Assembly (NCBI GenBank): GCA_001725255.1 | Contig: MEFV01000005.1 | Location: 1 to 64,000, forward strand | From: Comamonas sp. SCN 67-35 | GTDB lineage: Bacteria > Pseudomonadota > Gammaproteobacteria > Burkholderiales > Burkholderiaceae_C | Length of the DNA: 64,000 bases | Direction of reading: 5' to 3' | Shown here: positions 19,196 through 29,915 of the stretch, piece after piece | Layout: each line of letters begins with the position of its first letter | Position numbering within the stretch: position 1 is the first letter of the stretch | The notes under the pieces: generated by a model | The model's input: only the letters and a program-made list of their open reading frames with translations | Database searches by the model: none | Told to the model about the DNA's origin: nothing | Position numbers and translations under genes: made by a program

Positions 19196-19872
19196 TGCAG
19201 CCCTCCTTTGGGTTGCAGCCAGTGCAGCAGCACCAGTACGATGAAGGCGAACACCAGCATGCCGCCCGCAAGCCAGTGCGCCTGCAGGTACTCCATGGCC
19301 TCCACGTGGTCGTATATCTGCACCGAGACGACGCGTGTCTGGCCCGGGATGTTGCCGCCGATCATCAAGACCACACCGAACTCGCCCACGGTGTGCGCGA
19401 AGCTCAGCACTGCGGCGGTGATGAAGCCCGGGCGCGCCAGCGGCAGCGCGACGCTGAAGAAGCGATCCAGCGGCGAGGCGCCGAGCGAGGCGGCGGCTTC
19501 CAGCGGGCGCGTGCCCATGGCTTCGAACGCGCGCTGCAGCGGCTGCACCGCGAACGGCAGCGAGTACACGACGGAGCCGACCAGCAGGCCGCCGAAGGTG
19601 AAGGGCAGGCGCCCCCAGCCCAGGGCCTCGGTGAACTGCCCGACCGGGCCGCTCGGCCCCATCAGCACCAACAGGTAGAAGCCGATCACCGTCGGTGGCA
19701 GCACCAGCGGCAGCGCCACCACCGCGCCCACCGGCGCGCGCCAGCGCGAGGGCGTGTGCGCCAGCCACCAGGCGAGTGGCGTGCACAGCACCAGCAGCAG
19801 CGCGGTGGTCAGGCTCGCCAGCGTCAGCGTGAGCCGGATGGCGGCCCAGTCTTCAGGGGAAATGGGAGGCAT
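19192..19872 (-). CDS. modB: Molybdate ABC transporter permease
   Basis: This 226-residue permease has five or six hydrophobic helices and the binding-protein-dependent EAA loop near [20 protein letters not shown], which contacts Mod[15 protein letters not shown] is characteristic of ModB. It has an ATGA overlap with modC. A gap of 91 bases separates it from modA. Confidence 0.96.
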   Translation of the reverse strand: MPPISPEDWAAIRLTLTLASLTTALLLVLCTPLAWWLAHTPSRWRAPVGAVVALPLVLPPTVIGFYLLVLMGPSGPVGQFTEALGWGRLPFTFGGLLVGSVVYSLPFAVQPLQRAFEAMGTRPLEAAASLGASPLDRFFSVALPLARPGFITAAVLSFAHTVGEFGVVLMIGGNIPGQTRVVSVQIYDHVEAMEYLQAHWLAGGMLVFAFIVLVLLHWLQPKGGLQ

Positions 19873-19963
19873 TGCTATGGAGTTGATAGCTTCTCACGCT
19901 CATCGTATGTGAATTCCAAAGATGAACATCATTGAAATCAAGAAGGTACAGGCGCGAGCAGCT

Positions 19964-21558
<1,595 letters not shown>

Positions 21559-21794
21559 GCACGGTTTGAGCACGGTGTGACGGGCGATGTCGCGCCGTGC
21601 GGCAATGCTCGCAATCCCTAGTGTCCAGACCCTGGTGTTCATTGAACAATGGTTCGATCCGCCGCTACCAGGATCGGAGGCCGTGCAAGCTTGCTTGCGG
21701 CGCCGTTCACAGGCCTGCGATGTCAGGCGTTGCATCGGCCCGCGAGGATCTGCGGCGCGGTGCTTTCTTCCAGGGCTCTGTCGCATTCACCCGC
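21559..21794 (+). other. Intergenic region before the peptide ABC transporter operon
   Basis: These 236 bases contain no supported gene. A ten-base direct repeat (TGAGCACGGT twice, near 21556-21579) lies just after modE. CATTGAACAATG, a near-palindrome (21639-21650), could be part of a regulator site. The reading frame of the permease stays open back to 21597, but that leader has no hydrophobic signal and was excluded. Confidence 0.4.
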
Positions 21795-22775
21795 ATGGCA
21801 GCATTCATTTTTCGCCGTCTGATCCAGGCCATCGTCGTGATGGTGGTGGTGGCCTTCGTGTCCTTCCTGCTGTTTCAGTACGTCGGTGATCCGGTGGTCT
21901 TCCTGCTGGGGCAGGACGCCAAGCCCGAACAGATCCGCCAGTTGCGCGCCGACCTCGGGCTCGATCAGCCGTTTTTCGTGCAGTTCTGGCACTTCCTCGT
22001 GAACGCGGCGCAGGGCGAATTCGGCCTGAGTCTGCGTCAGGGACAGAAGGTGTCGCGCCTGCTGGGCGAGCGCTTTCCGGCCACCTTCGAGCTGTCCATC
22101 GTGGCAGCGGCGCTGGCGCTGCTGGTCGGCGTGCCCATGGGCGTGTATGCGGCGCTCAAGCGCGGCAAGGCGCTCAGCCAGGTGTTCATGGTGGTGTCGC
22201 TGCTGGGCGTGTCGCTGCCGACCTTTCTCATCGGCATTCTGCTGATCCTGATCTTTTCCGTGCTACTGGGCTGGATGCCGAGCTTCGGGCGCGGCGAGAC
22301 GGTGCAATTCGGCTGGTGGAGCTCGGGCCTGTTCACGCGCGACGGCTGGATGCACATGATCCTGCCGGCGATCACGCTGGCGATCTTCCAGCTGGCGCTG
22401 ATCATGCGGCTGGTGCGCGCCGAGATGCTCGAAGTGCTGCGCACCGACTACATCAAGTTCGCCCGCGCGCGCGGGCTGACCGACCGCGCGATCCACTACG
22501 GCCACGCGCTCAAGAACACGCTGGTGCCGGTGATGACCATCACCGGCCTGCAGCTGGGCGGCCTGATTGCGTTCGCCATCATCACCGAGACGGTGTTCCA
22601 GTGGCCCGGCATGGGCCTGCTGTTCATCCAGGCCGTCACTTTCGCCGACGTGCCGGTGATGGCGGCCTACCTGTGCCTGATCGCGCTCATCTTCGTCGTG
22701 ATCAACCTGATCGTCGATCTGCTCTACGTCGTGGTCGATCCGCGGCTGCGCGTGGGCGGGGCGGCGGGGCATTGA
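21795..22775 (+). CDS. Dipeptide/oligopeptide-type ABC transporter permease (DppB-like)
   Basis: This 326-residue inner-membrane permease starts MAAFIFRRLIQAIVVMVVV, as DppB/OppB/GsiC proteins do. The LRTDYIKFARARGLTDRAIH segment is the EAA loop that docks the ATPases, and the C-terminus VDLLYVVVDPRLR is typical. It begins a same-strand cluster of permease, binding protein, second permease and two ATPases. The 39-base gap to the binding protein and overlaps downstream support one operon. Confidence 0.94.
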   Translation: MAAFIFRRLIQAIVVMVVVAFVSFLLFQYVGDPVVFLLGQDAKPEQIRQLRADLGLDQPFFVQFWHFLVNAAQGEFGLSLRQGQKVSRLLGERFPATFELSIVAAALALLVGVPMGVYAALKRGKALSQVFMVVSLLGVSLPTFLIGILLILIFSVLLGWMPSFGRGETVQFGWWSSGLFTRDGWMHMILPAITLAIFQLALIMRLVRAEMLEVLRTDYIKFARARGLTDRAIHYGHALKNTLVPVMTITGLQLGGLIAFAIITETVFQWPGMGLLFIQAVTFADVPVMAAYLCLIALIFVVINLIVDLLYVVVDPRLRVGGAAGH

Positions 22776-22814
22776 AGCCTGGCCCGATTTCGAAAACCAA
22801 CCGAGGAGACCCGT

Positions 22815-24401
22815 ATGACCCCTTCGATCCGACATCTGCGCCTGCTTGCCGGCGCGGCCCTGCTGGCCATGGCGGCCGCCGCTTCGGCGCAGACGGTGCG
22901 CATCGCCAACCAGGGCGATGCGCTGTCACTCGACCCGCATTCGCTCAACGAGTCGCTGCAGCTGTCCGTGGACAGCAACGCCTACGAGGCACTGGTGGGC
23001 TGGGACAAGAAGCTGGAGATGGTGCCGGTGCTGGCCACGTCGTGGAAGCAGACCTCGCCCACGGTCTGGCGCTTCGAGCTGCGCAAGGGCGTGCAGTTCT
23101 ATGACGGCACGCCATTCACCGCGGACGATGTGGTCTTCACCATGGGCCGCATCATGGCCGACGGCTCGGACATGAAGAGCTACGGCACCGACGTCAAGGA
23201 GACGCGCAAGATCGACGAGCACACGGTCGAGATCGAGACCAAGGCGCCGCAGCCCATCCTGCCGCGCATCCTCTCGCAGGTCTACATCATGAGCAAGAAG
23301 TGGTGCGAGGCCAACAACGCCGTCACGCCGGTCGATCGCCGCAAGGGCATAGAGAACACGGCTTCGTTCAAGACCAACGGCACGGGGCCATTCCACGTGC
23401 GCGAGCGCCAGCCGGGCGTGCGCACCGTGTTCGTGCGCAATCCGCGCTACTGGGGCAAGATCGAAAGCAACGCGCAAGAGGTGATCTTCACCCCCATCGC
23501 CAACCCGGCCACCCGCGTGGCGGCGCTGCTGTCGGGCGAGATCGACGTGATGGAGCCGGTGCCGGTGCAGGACATCGCCCGTGTCGAGTCCAACCCCGGC
23601 ACGCGCGCCATCGTCGGCCCCGAACTGCGCACCATCTTCCTGGGCATGGACCAGAAGCGCGACGAGCTGCTGTACTCCAGCGTCAAGGGCAAGAACCCGT
23701 TCAAGGATGTGCGGGTGCGCAAGGCCTTCTACCAGGCGATCGACATCGAGGGCATCAAGAAGACGGTGATGCGCGGCCAGTCGCGCCCGACCGCGCTGAT
23801 GGTCGGCCCCGGCATCAACGGCTGGACCGCCGAGCAGGACAAGCGCCTGCCTTACGACGTGGAGGCAGCCAGGAAGCTGATGGCCGAGGCCGGCTACCCG
23901 AACGGCTTCGAGGTCGCCATGAACTGCCCCAACGACCGCTACGTCAACGACGGGCAGATCTGCCAGGCGGTGGCGGCCAACCTGTCGAAGATCAACGTCA
24001 AGATCAACCTCCAGGCCGAGACCAAGGGCACCTATTTCCCGAAGATCCTGCGCCGCGACACCAGCTTTTACCTCCTGGGCTGGACGCCTTCGACGTATGA
24101 CGCGCACAACGCGCTGAACGCGCTGATGCGCTGCCCCAACGACAAGACCGGTGCCGGCCAGTTCAACCTGGGCAGCTACTGCAATCCCAAGCTCGATGAG
24201 CTGACCGAGAAGATCGGGTCGGAGACCGACCAGGCCAAGCGCAACGCCATGATCAAGGAGGCGTTCCAGATCCACATTGACGACGTGGGCCACCTGCCGC
24301 TGCACCAGCAGACGCTGGCCTGGGGCGCCAGCAAGAAGGTGGAGTTGACGCAGCTCGCCGACAACTACATGCCCTTCAAGTGGATCAGCATCAGGAAGTG
24401 A
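22815..24401 (+). CDS. Peptide-type ABC transporter substrate-binding protein (SBP family 5)
   Basis: This 528-residue periplasmic receptor has a cleavable signal peptide (AAAASAQ, cut near residue 25) followed by TVRIANQGDALSLDPHSLNE. That is the N-terminal signature of family-5 binding proteins (DppA, OppA, GsiB). RGVQFYDGTPF-like and DVVFTMGRIM segments follow. Substrates in this family range from peptides to nickel, opines and glutathione. The nearby M20 and M14-like hydrolases favour a peptide or N-acylated amino acid, as an inference. The next gene lies 80 bases away, beyond stable hairpins. Confidence 0.93.
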   Translation: MTPSIRHLRLLAGAALLAMAAAASAQTVRIANQGDALSLDPHSLNESLQLSVDSNAYEALVGWDKKLEMVPVLATSWKQTSPTVWRFELRKGVQFYDGTPFTADDVVFTMGRIMADGSDMKSYGTDVKETRKIDEHTVEIETKAPQPILPRILSQVYIMSKKWCEANNAVTPVDRRKGIENTASFKTNGTGPFHVRERQPGVRTVFVRNPRYWGKIESNAQEVIFTPIANPATRVAALLSGEIDVMEPVPVQDIARVESNPGTRAIVGPELRTIFLGMDQKRDELLYSSVKGKNPFKDVRVRKAFYQAIDIEGIKKTVMRGQSRPTALMVGPGINGWTAEQDKRLPYDVEAARKLMAEAGYPNGFEVAMNCPNDRYVNDGQICQAVAANLSKINVKINLQAETKGTYFPKILRRDTSFYLLGWTPSTYDAHNALNALMRCPNDKTGAGQFNLGSYCNPKLDELTEKIGSETDQAKRNAMIKEAFQIHIDDVGHLPLHQQTLAWGASKKVELTQLADNYMPFKWISIRK

Positions 24402-24409
24402 CGGCGCAG

Positions 24410-24465
24410 GCGCCAGAGGCTGCTTTCAGTGTCAAAGTGGTCTCTGGCGCGCTTGCAACAAGCGC
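24410..24465 (+). other. Intercistronic hairpins after the binding-protein gene
   Basis: GCGCCAGAG (24410-24418) pairs perfectly with CTCTGGCGC (24442-24450). A second stem, GCGCTTG/CAAGCGC (24449-24465, loop CAA), overlaps its right arm. The two structures are mutually exclusive. Neither is followed by a T run, so they are more likely 3'-end stabilisers or attenuators that raise binding-protein mRNA over permease mRNA than true terminators. Confidence 0.6.
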
Positions 24466-24481
24466 AGCCAGCTATTGATAA

Positions 24482-25393
24482 ATGAGTAATGTCCTGACCC
24501 GGTGGCTCGACAGCGACGTTGGCTACAGCTTTCGCACCTCGCCCACGGCGATCGTCGCAGCAGCGATCGCCTTCGTCTGCGTCTTCTGCTCGATCTTCGC
24601 GGGCTGGGTGTCGCCGCACAACCCGTTCGACCTGGCCTCGCTCGAACTGAGCGACGCCCGGCTGCCGCCCGCCTGGCAGGAGGGTGGCAGGCTCACCTAC
24701 CTGCTGGGCACCGACGATCAGGGGCGCGACATTCTCTCGGCGCTGATCTACGGCGCGCGCATTTCGCTGGTCGTGGGCATTGTCTCGGTCATCCTTTCGG
24801 TGCTCGCGGGCGTGGCGCTGGGGCTGGTGGCGGGCTTCAAGGGCGGCTGGATCGACACCTTCCTGATGCGTGTGTGCGATGTGATGCTGTCGTTTCCCGC
24901 CATCCTGGTGGCGCTCTTGATCGCCGGCGTGGGCCGCGCGATGTTCCCCGCGGCCCACGAATCGGTGGCGTTCGGCGTGCTGATCATCGCCATCTCGCTC
25001 ACCGGCTGGGTGCAGTACGCGCGTACGGTGCGCGGCTCCACCATGGTCGAGCGTGGCAAGGAATACGTGCAGGCGGCGCGCGTGACCGGCGTGTCGCCGC
25101 TGCGCATCATGACGCGCCACGTGCTGCCCAATGTGACCGGGCCGGTGCTGGTGCTGGCCACCATCCAGGTCGCCACGGCAATCATCACCGAGGCCACGCT
25201 GTCCTTCCTCGGCGTGGGCGTGCCGCCAACCTCGCCCTCGCTGGGCACGCTGATCCGCGTCGGCAACGACTACCTGTTCTCGGGCGAATGGTGGATCACC
25301 ATCTTCCCTGGGGTGATGCTGGTGCTGATCGCGCTGTCGGTGAATCTGCTCGGCGACTGGCTGCGCGATGCGCTCAATCCGAGGCTGCGCTGA
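24482..25393 (+). CDS. Dipeptide/oligopeptide-type ABC transporter permease (DppC-like)
   Basis: This 303-residue second membrane subunit has the DppC/OppC layout. One N-terminal helix is followed by a periplasmic loop ending LLGTDDQGRDILSALIYGAR, the strongest family marker. The membrane core then carries the GKEYVQAARVTGVSPLRIMTRH coupling loop, given here only by its ends. The C-terminus LLGDWLRDALNPRL is conserved. It is followed 22 bases later by the first ATPase gene. Confidence 0.94.
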   Translation: MSNVLTRWLDSDVGYSFRTSPTAIVAAAIAFVCVFCSIFAGWVSPHNPFDLASLELSDARLPPAWQEGGRLTYLLGTDDQGRDILSALIYGARISLVVGIVSVILSVLAGVALGLVAGFKGGWIDTFLMRVCDVMLSFPAILVALLIAGVGRAMFPAAHESVAFGVLIIAISLTGWVQYARTVRGSTMVERGKEYVQAARVTGVSPLRIMTRHVLPNVTGPVLVLATIQVATAIITEATLSFLGVGVPPTSPSLGTLIRVGNDYLFSGEWWITIFPGVMLVLIALSVNLLGDWLRDALNPRLR

Positions 25394-25415
25394 CACGTGA
25401 TGCCCAACTCAACGA

Positions 25416-26390
25416 ATGTCCCTGCTTGAAGTCCGTCACCTGATCGTCGAATTTCCGCACCGGCGCGGCACGTTGCGCGCGCTCGACGACGTCTCGTTTT
25501 CCATCGCGCCCGGAGAAATCCTCGGCGTCGTGGGTGAATCCGGCGCGGGCAAGTCGCTCACCGGCGCCGCCATCATCGGCCTGCTGGAGCCGCCGGGGCG
25601 CGTGGCCGGCGGGCAGATCCTGCTGGAGGGGCAGCGCATCGACCAGCTGACGGGCGAGGCCATGCGCCAGGTGCGCGGGCGCCAGATCGGCGCCATCTTC
25701 CAGGACCCGCTGACCTCGCTGAACCCGCTGTACTCCATCGGCCGGCAACTGATCGAGACGATACAGACGCACCTGAAGCTGAGCCACGCCCAGGCGCGCC
25801 AGCGCGCGATCGAGCTGCTGCAGGACACCGGCATACCCGCCGCCGAGCAGCGGCTGGAACACTACCCGCACCAGTTCTCGGGCGGCATGCGTCAGCGCGT
25901 GGTGATTGCGCTGGCGCTGGCGGCCGAGCCCAGGCTGATCGTCGCCGACGAGCCCACGACGGCGCTGGATGTGTCGATCCAGGCGCAGATCATCCAGCTG
26001 CTCAAGCGCGTGTGCCGTGAACGCGGCGCCGCCGTCATGCTGATCACGCACGACATGGGCGTGATCGCCGAAACCTGCGACCGCGTGGCCGTGATGTATG
26101 CCGGGCGCATCGCCGAGATCGGGCCGGTGCATGAGGTGATCCACCAGCCCGCGCACCCCTACACGGCGGGCCTGATGGCGGCGATTCCCGACATGGAGCA
26201 GGACCGCGAGCAGCTCGCGCAGATCGACGGCGCGATGCCGCGGCTGGGTGCGATTCCCCGCGGCTGTGCCTTCAACCCGCGCTGCCCCCGGGCCTTCGAG
26301 CGTTGCCGCGTCGAGCGCCCTGACCTCATGCCCGCGGGCGCCACGCAGGCCGCGTGCTGGCTGCACGCCGGGCCGCGGGAGGCTGCATGA
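25416..26390 (+). CDS. Oligopeptide-type ABC transporter ATP-binding protein (DppD/OppD-like)
   Basis: This 324-residue ATPase has Walker A GESGAGKSLTG near 39-49, signature FSGGMRQRVVIALALA, and Walker B LIVADEPTTALDVS. The C-terminal extension has the oligopeptide-transporter cysteine cluster (GCAFNPRCPRAFERCR and a later Cys), which in relatives can hold an iron-sulfur cluster. It forms a heterodimer with the following ATPase, whose ATG overlaps its TGA by four bases. Confidence 0.95.
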   Translation: MSLLEVRHLIVEFPHRRGTLRALDDVSFSIAPGEILGVVGESGAGKSLTGAAIIGLLEPPGRVAGGQILLEGQRIDQLTGEAMRQVRGRQIGAIFQDPLTSLNPLYSIGRQLIETIQTHLKLSHAQARQRAIELLQDTGIPAAEQRLEHYPHQFSGGMRQRVVIALALAAEPRLIVADEPTTALDVSIQAQIIQLLKRVCRERGAAVMLITHDMGVIAETCDRVAVMYAGRIAEIGPVHEVIHQPAHPYTAGLMAAIPDMEQDREQLAQIDGAMPRLGAIPRGCAFNPRCPRAFERCRVERPDLMPAGATQAACWLHAGPREAA

Positions 26391-27433
26391 CACAGGCCGT
26401 GCAAACCCCTGGCGCCGCCGCCTCGACGCGGCAAGACGATGACGCGGCGCTGGTGCGCGCCGACGGCTTGGCCAAGACCTTCGATGTCTCGCCGCCGCTG
26501 CTCAACCGCCTGCTCGAAAGGAGGCCACGCGTGTGGCTCAGGGCGGTGGACGGGGCCAGCTTCAGCATCCGCAAGGGCGAGACGCTGGCGCTGGTGGGCG
26601 AATCGGGCTGCGGCAAGAGCACGGTGGCGCGCCTGCTGGTGGGCCTGCATCAGCCGACGCGCGGGCGCTTTCTCTTCAAGGGCCAGGATGCCCATGCGGC
26701 CTACGCCGGCCGCGAGGCGCATGCGCTGCGCCGCAGCATCCAGATGATTTTTCAGGACCCGTACGCCAGCCTGAATCCGCGCTGGAAGGTGGCCGACATC
26801 GTCGCCGAGCCGCTGCGCGAGCACGGCATGGCGGCGTCCCGCGCCGAGGCCGAAGAGCGCGTGGCCGCGCTGCTGCAGTCGGTGGGCCTGGCGGCGGTGG
26901 ACATGGGCAAGTTCCCGCACCAGTTCTCCGGCGGGCAGCGCCAGCGCATCTCGATCGCGCGTGCGCTGGCCACCGAGCCCGAGTTTCTCGTCTGCGACGA
27001 GCCCACGAGCGCGCTGGATGTCTCGGTGCAGGCGCAGGTGCTCAACATCATGAAGAATCTGCAGCGTGAGCAGCAGCTCACCTACCTCTTCATCAGCCAC
27101 AACCTCGCGGTGGTGCGCCATGTGAGCGACCACGTGGGCGTGATGTACCTCGGGCGCATCGTCGAGCTGGCACCCCGGCGCACGCTGTTCGCCACGCCGC
27201 GCCACCCCTATACACGCATGCTGCTCGATGCCATTCCCCGGATGCACGACACCAGCCGCGCACGCACGCCGGTGCAGGGCGAGGTGCCCAACCCGCTGGA
27301 CCCGCCCACGGGCTGTGCATTTCATCCGCGCTGCCCGTTCGCCACCGAGCGCTGCCGCGTCGAGCGACCCAGGCTGCAGGTCATCGACGGCGTGCAGGTG
27401 GCCTGCCACGCCGTGGAGGAAGGGCGGATCTGA
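26387..27433 (+). CDS. Oligopeptide-type ABC transporter ATP-binding protein (DppF/OppF-like)
   Basis: This 348-residue partner ATPase has Walker A GESGCGKSTVAR, signature FSGGQRQRISIARALA and Walker B LVCDEPTSALDVS. The C-terminal cysteine cluster is GCAFHPRCPFATERCR. The ATG at 26387 overlaps the previous stop (ATGA); a start at 26354 would add 11 residues. Its TGA abuts the stop codon of the convergent DUF2817 gene, so the junction reads TGATCA with no spacer or terminator. Confidence 0.94.
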   Translation: MTQAVQTPGAAASTRQDDDAALVRADGLAKTFDVSPPLLNRLLERRPRVWLRAVDGASFSIRKGETLALVGESGCGKSTVARLLVGLHQPTRGRFLFKGQDAHAAYAGREAHALRRSIQMIFQDPYASLNPRWKVADIVAEPLREHGMAASRAEAEERVAALLQSVGLAAVDMGKFPHQFSGGQRQRISIARALATEPEFLVCDEPTSALDVSVQAQVLNIMKNLQREQQLTYLFISHNLAVVRHVSDHVGVMYLGRIVELAPRRTLFATPRHPYTRMLLDAIPRMHDTSRARTPVQGEVPNPLDPPTGCAFHPRCPFATERCRVERPRLQVIDGVQVACHAVEEGRI

Positions 27434-28519
27434 TCAGCTGCTCAGGCCGTCCACCGCCTGGAGCAGGGCCTGCCGCGCCTGGCTGACGATCCGCTCCTTC
27501 CAGGCATCGGTGTCGGTGTAGAACGCGCTGAGCACCCGCGCCTTGATCTGCGCCGCCAGCGCCGCGGGCGCCTCGGGGTGTTGCGCCAGCCAGTGGTCGC
27601 CGCGCAGCGCGTCGAGTACCTCGGTGATCGGCTCGGTGCCGTATTCGAGCGCGATGCCGGTGTATTCGGCCTGCGGCGCGGCGTCGTGGATGCTCTCCCA
27701 CATCAGGCCCGTGAGCACCGGGCTGGTGGAGGAACCGTCGTAGATCGAGGTGACCTTCTCGCCCCACCAGCGGCGCGCGCGGGCCACGTCGGGCGCGCTG
27801 TCGCGCCCGGCCCAGATGCGCTCGCCTACGCCGCTCGGGCCCAGGCCGGTGTGCAGATCGATCCAGGCAATGCGCCGCGCGTGGCGGGCGTGCTCGGCCA
27901 GCACCGCGCGCAGCGTGATGTTGCTCCAGGTGGGCGCGCGCCCGCCATAGAACAAGCCATCGGCAAACTCGTGCTGGCCGCTGGAAATCGCCGCCTGCCA
28001 GGCCTGCACGCCGCGCGTGGCGATGAAGTCCTGCACCGCCTTCCGGTTGGCCGCGTCGGGCGGCCAGACCTCGGGCAGCAGCAGCGGGTGCACCGCGCGG
28101 TAGGCCGGGTTCTCGGGCAGTGGGCGGTTGAAGTCGTGGAAGTTGCGGTTCAGGTCCACGTTCTCCTGCGTCACGCGGCGCAGGTGCGAAAACCCATACG
28201 GATTGAGCGCATGGATGTAGAGCACCGCCACGCCTGCCTCGCGCGCCCGGGCGCGCCATTGGGCGTCGTGCAGCGCGAACACCTGCACGCCGCTGCCGCA
28301 ATAGCCTTCCACGCCGTGGCAGGCGCTGGTGACGATCAAGAGGTGTTCGCTGCCCGCGTCGCCATCGAGCGCCACGTCCATCGCGAGCGGCTCGCCGTCG
28401 CGGCCGGGCAGGGGGTGGGGCAGTGATTCGACGTGCAGCCCGGCACCCGTGGCGGCTTCCAGGAATTGTGCGCGCGCGCTGGCGTAACTGCGCGCGAAGG
28501 CCGAGGTGATGGCGATCAT
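27434..28519 (-). CDS. DUF2817 / M14-like zinc peptidase
   Basis: This 361-residue protein is related to zinc carboxypeptidases of the M14 clan. Likely zinc ligands are His and Glu in TSACHGVEGYCGSG (near residues 67-71) and a second His in WIDLHTGLGPSG (near 218). ALEYGTEP (near 302) may supply the catalytic glutamate, and NVDLNRNFHDF is a typical substrate-binding stretch. No signal peptide is seen, so it is probably cytoplasmic. It lies 42 bases downstream of the M20 gene on the same strand and faces the peptide transporter. Release of amino acids from imported peptides is an inference from this context. Confidence 0.85.
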   Translation of the reverse strand: MIAITSAFARSYASARAQFLEAATGAGLHVESLPHPLPGRDGEPLAMDVALDGDAGSEHLLIVTSACHGVEGYCGSGVQVFALHDAQWRARAREAGVAVLYIHALNPYGFSHLRRVTQENVDLNRNFHDFNRPLPENPAYRAVHPLLLPEVWPPDAANRKAVQDFIATRGVQAWQAAISSGQHEFADGLFYGGRAPTWSNITLRAVLAEHARHARRIAWIDLHTGLGPSGVGERIWAGRDSAPDVARARRWWGEKVTSIYDGSSTSPVLTGLMWESIHDAAPQAEYTGIALEYGTEPITEVLDALRGDHWLAQHPEAPAALAAQIKARVLSAFYTDTDAWKERIVSQARQALLQAVDGLSS

Positions 28520-28561
28520 GGTGGCGGCGATGGGCAGGGTGGCAGAGGGATTCGCCGCGGG

Positions 28562-29818
28562 TCAGCGCGAATCCGGCATGGGACGATCGGCGGGCGGCGT
28601 GTGCGCGAGCCAGGCCTGCGCCAGGTTCACCCAGTAGGTGGCGCCCAGCGGAATCAGCTCGTCGTTGAAGTCGTAGTGCGGGTTGTGCAGCGTGCACGGC
28701 CCGGCGTCGTGCCCGCCGCCTTCGTAGCGCCCGCGGTGCGCGCCATCGCCGTTGGCGATGAAGCAGTAGGCGCCGGGCTTTTCCTGCAGCATGTAGGCGA
28801 AGTCCTCGGCGCCCAGCGTCGGCTCCTGCGCCAGCGCCTTGTCTTCGCCGACGATGCCGGCCATCACCTTGCGGCAGAAGTCGGCCTCATAGTGCGTGTT
28901 GATCGTCGGCGGGTAGTTGCGCACGAACTCGAACGCGCAGCGCGCGCCGAAGGCCGCACTCACACCCTCGGCGATTTCCCGCATGCGCCGCTCGATCAGA
29001 TCGAGCGTCTCGAAGGTGAAGGTGCGCACCGTGCCTTGCAGCTCGCAGGCGTCGGGGATGACGTTGGTGGCCTCGCCCGCGTGGATCATGGTGACCGAGA
29101 TCACCCCGGCATCCACCGGCTTGCGGTTGCGCGAGACGATGGTCTGAAACCCCTGCACGATCTGGCAGGCGATGGGCACCGGGTCGATCCCCATGTGCGG
29201 CAGCGCCGCGTGTCCACCCTTGCCGGTGATCGTGATCTTGAACTCGTTGCTCGACCCCATCACCGGGCCGCCGCTGACGGCGAACGTGCCCATGGGCATG
29301 CCGGGCCAGTTGTGCATGCCGAACACGGCCTCCATCGGAAATTGCTTGAACAGCCCGTCCTTGATCATCTCGCGCGCGCCGCCGCCGCCTTCTTCGGCGG
29401 GCTGGAAGATCAGGTACACCGTGCCGTCGAAATCGCGGTGCCGCGCGAGGTGCTGCGCCGCCGCCAGCAGCATGGTGGTGTGGCCGTCGTGGCCGCAGGC
29501 GTGCATCTTGCCGGGGATGGTGCTGGCGTGCGCGAAGGTGTTGAACTCGGTCATGGGCAGCGCATCCATGTCGGCGCGCAGGCCGATCGCTCGTCCATGC
29601 TTCGCGGCCGCTTCGCCGCCGTCCCTGCCGTGCACGATGCCGACCACGCCGGTCGTTCCCAGCCCTCGGTGGATCGGTATGCCCCATTCGGTGAGCTTGG
29701 CGGCCACCAGATCGGAGGTGCGCACCTCCTTGAAGCACAACTCGGGATGAGCGTGGATGTCGCGCCGCAATTGAGTCAAGGCCGCGGCCTGTGCCAGGAT
29801 GGGTTCGATCAGCTTCAT
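28562..29818 (-). CDS. M20 family aminoacylase / amidohydrolase
   Basis: This 418-residue cytoplasmic metallohydrolase is of the M20D type (hippurate hydrolase, IAA-amino acid hydrolase, N-acyl-amino acid amidohydrolases). Seen are RRDIHAHPELCF, the metal-binding MHACGHDGHTTM near residues 112-123, FQPAEEGGGGAREM with its catalytic glutamate, and MHNWPGMP. Substrates in this family are N-acyl or N-aroyl amino acids. It is first in a two-gene unit with the DUF2817 gene and is divergent from the sigma-54 activator, with 97 bases between them. Confidence 0.93.
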   Translation of the reverse strand: MKLIEPILAQAAALTQLRRDIHAHPELCFKEVRTSDLVAAKLTEWGIPIHRGLGTTGVVGIVHGRDGGEAAAKHGRAIGLRADMDALPMTEFNTFAHASTIPGKMHACGHDGHTTMLLAAAQHLARHRDFDGTVYLIFQPAEEGGGGAREMIKDGLFKQFPMEAVFGMHNWPGMPMGTFAVSGGPVMGSSNEFKITITGKGGHAALPHMGIDPVPIACQIVQGFQTIVSRNRKPVDAGVISVTMIHAGEATNVIPDACELQGTVRTFTFETLDLIERRMREIAEGVSAAFGARCAFEFVRNYPPTINTHYEADFCRKVMAGIVGEDKALAQEPTLGAEDFAYMLQEKPGAYCFIANGDGAHRGRYEGGGHDAGPCTLHNPHYDFNDELIPLGATYWVNLAQAWLAHTPPADRPMPDSR

Positions 29819-29915
29819 GGGGGCAGTCTAGCCTTGCCTGCCTGTCTTTGTCACGCAGGCAAGGAACACCGCGCCGAAACGCCCGGCGCCGCCGACGTGC
29901 CGCTACCATCGCCGC

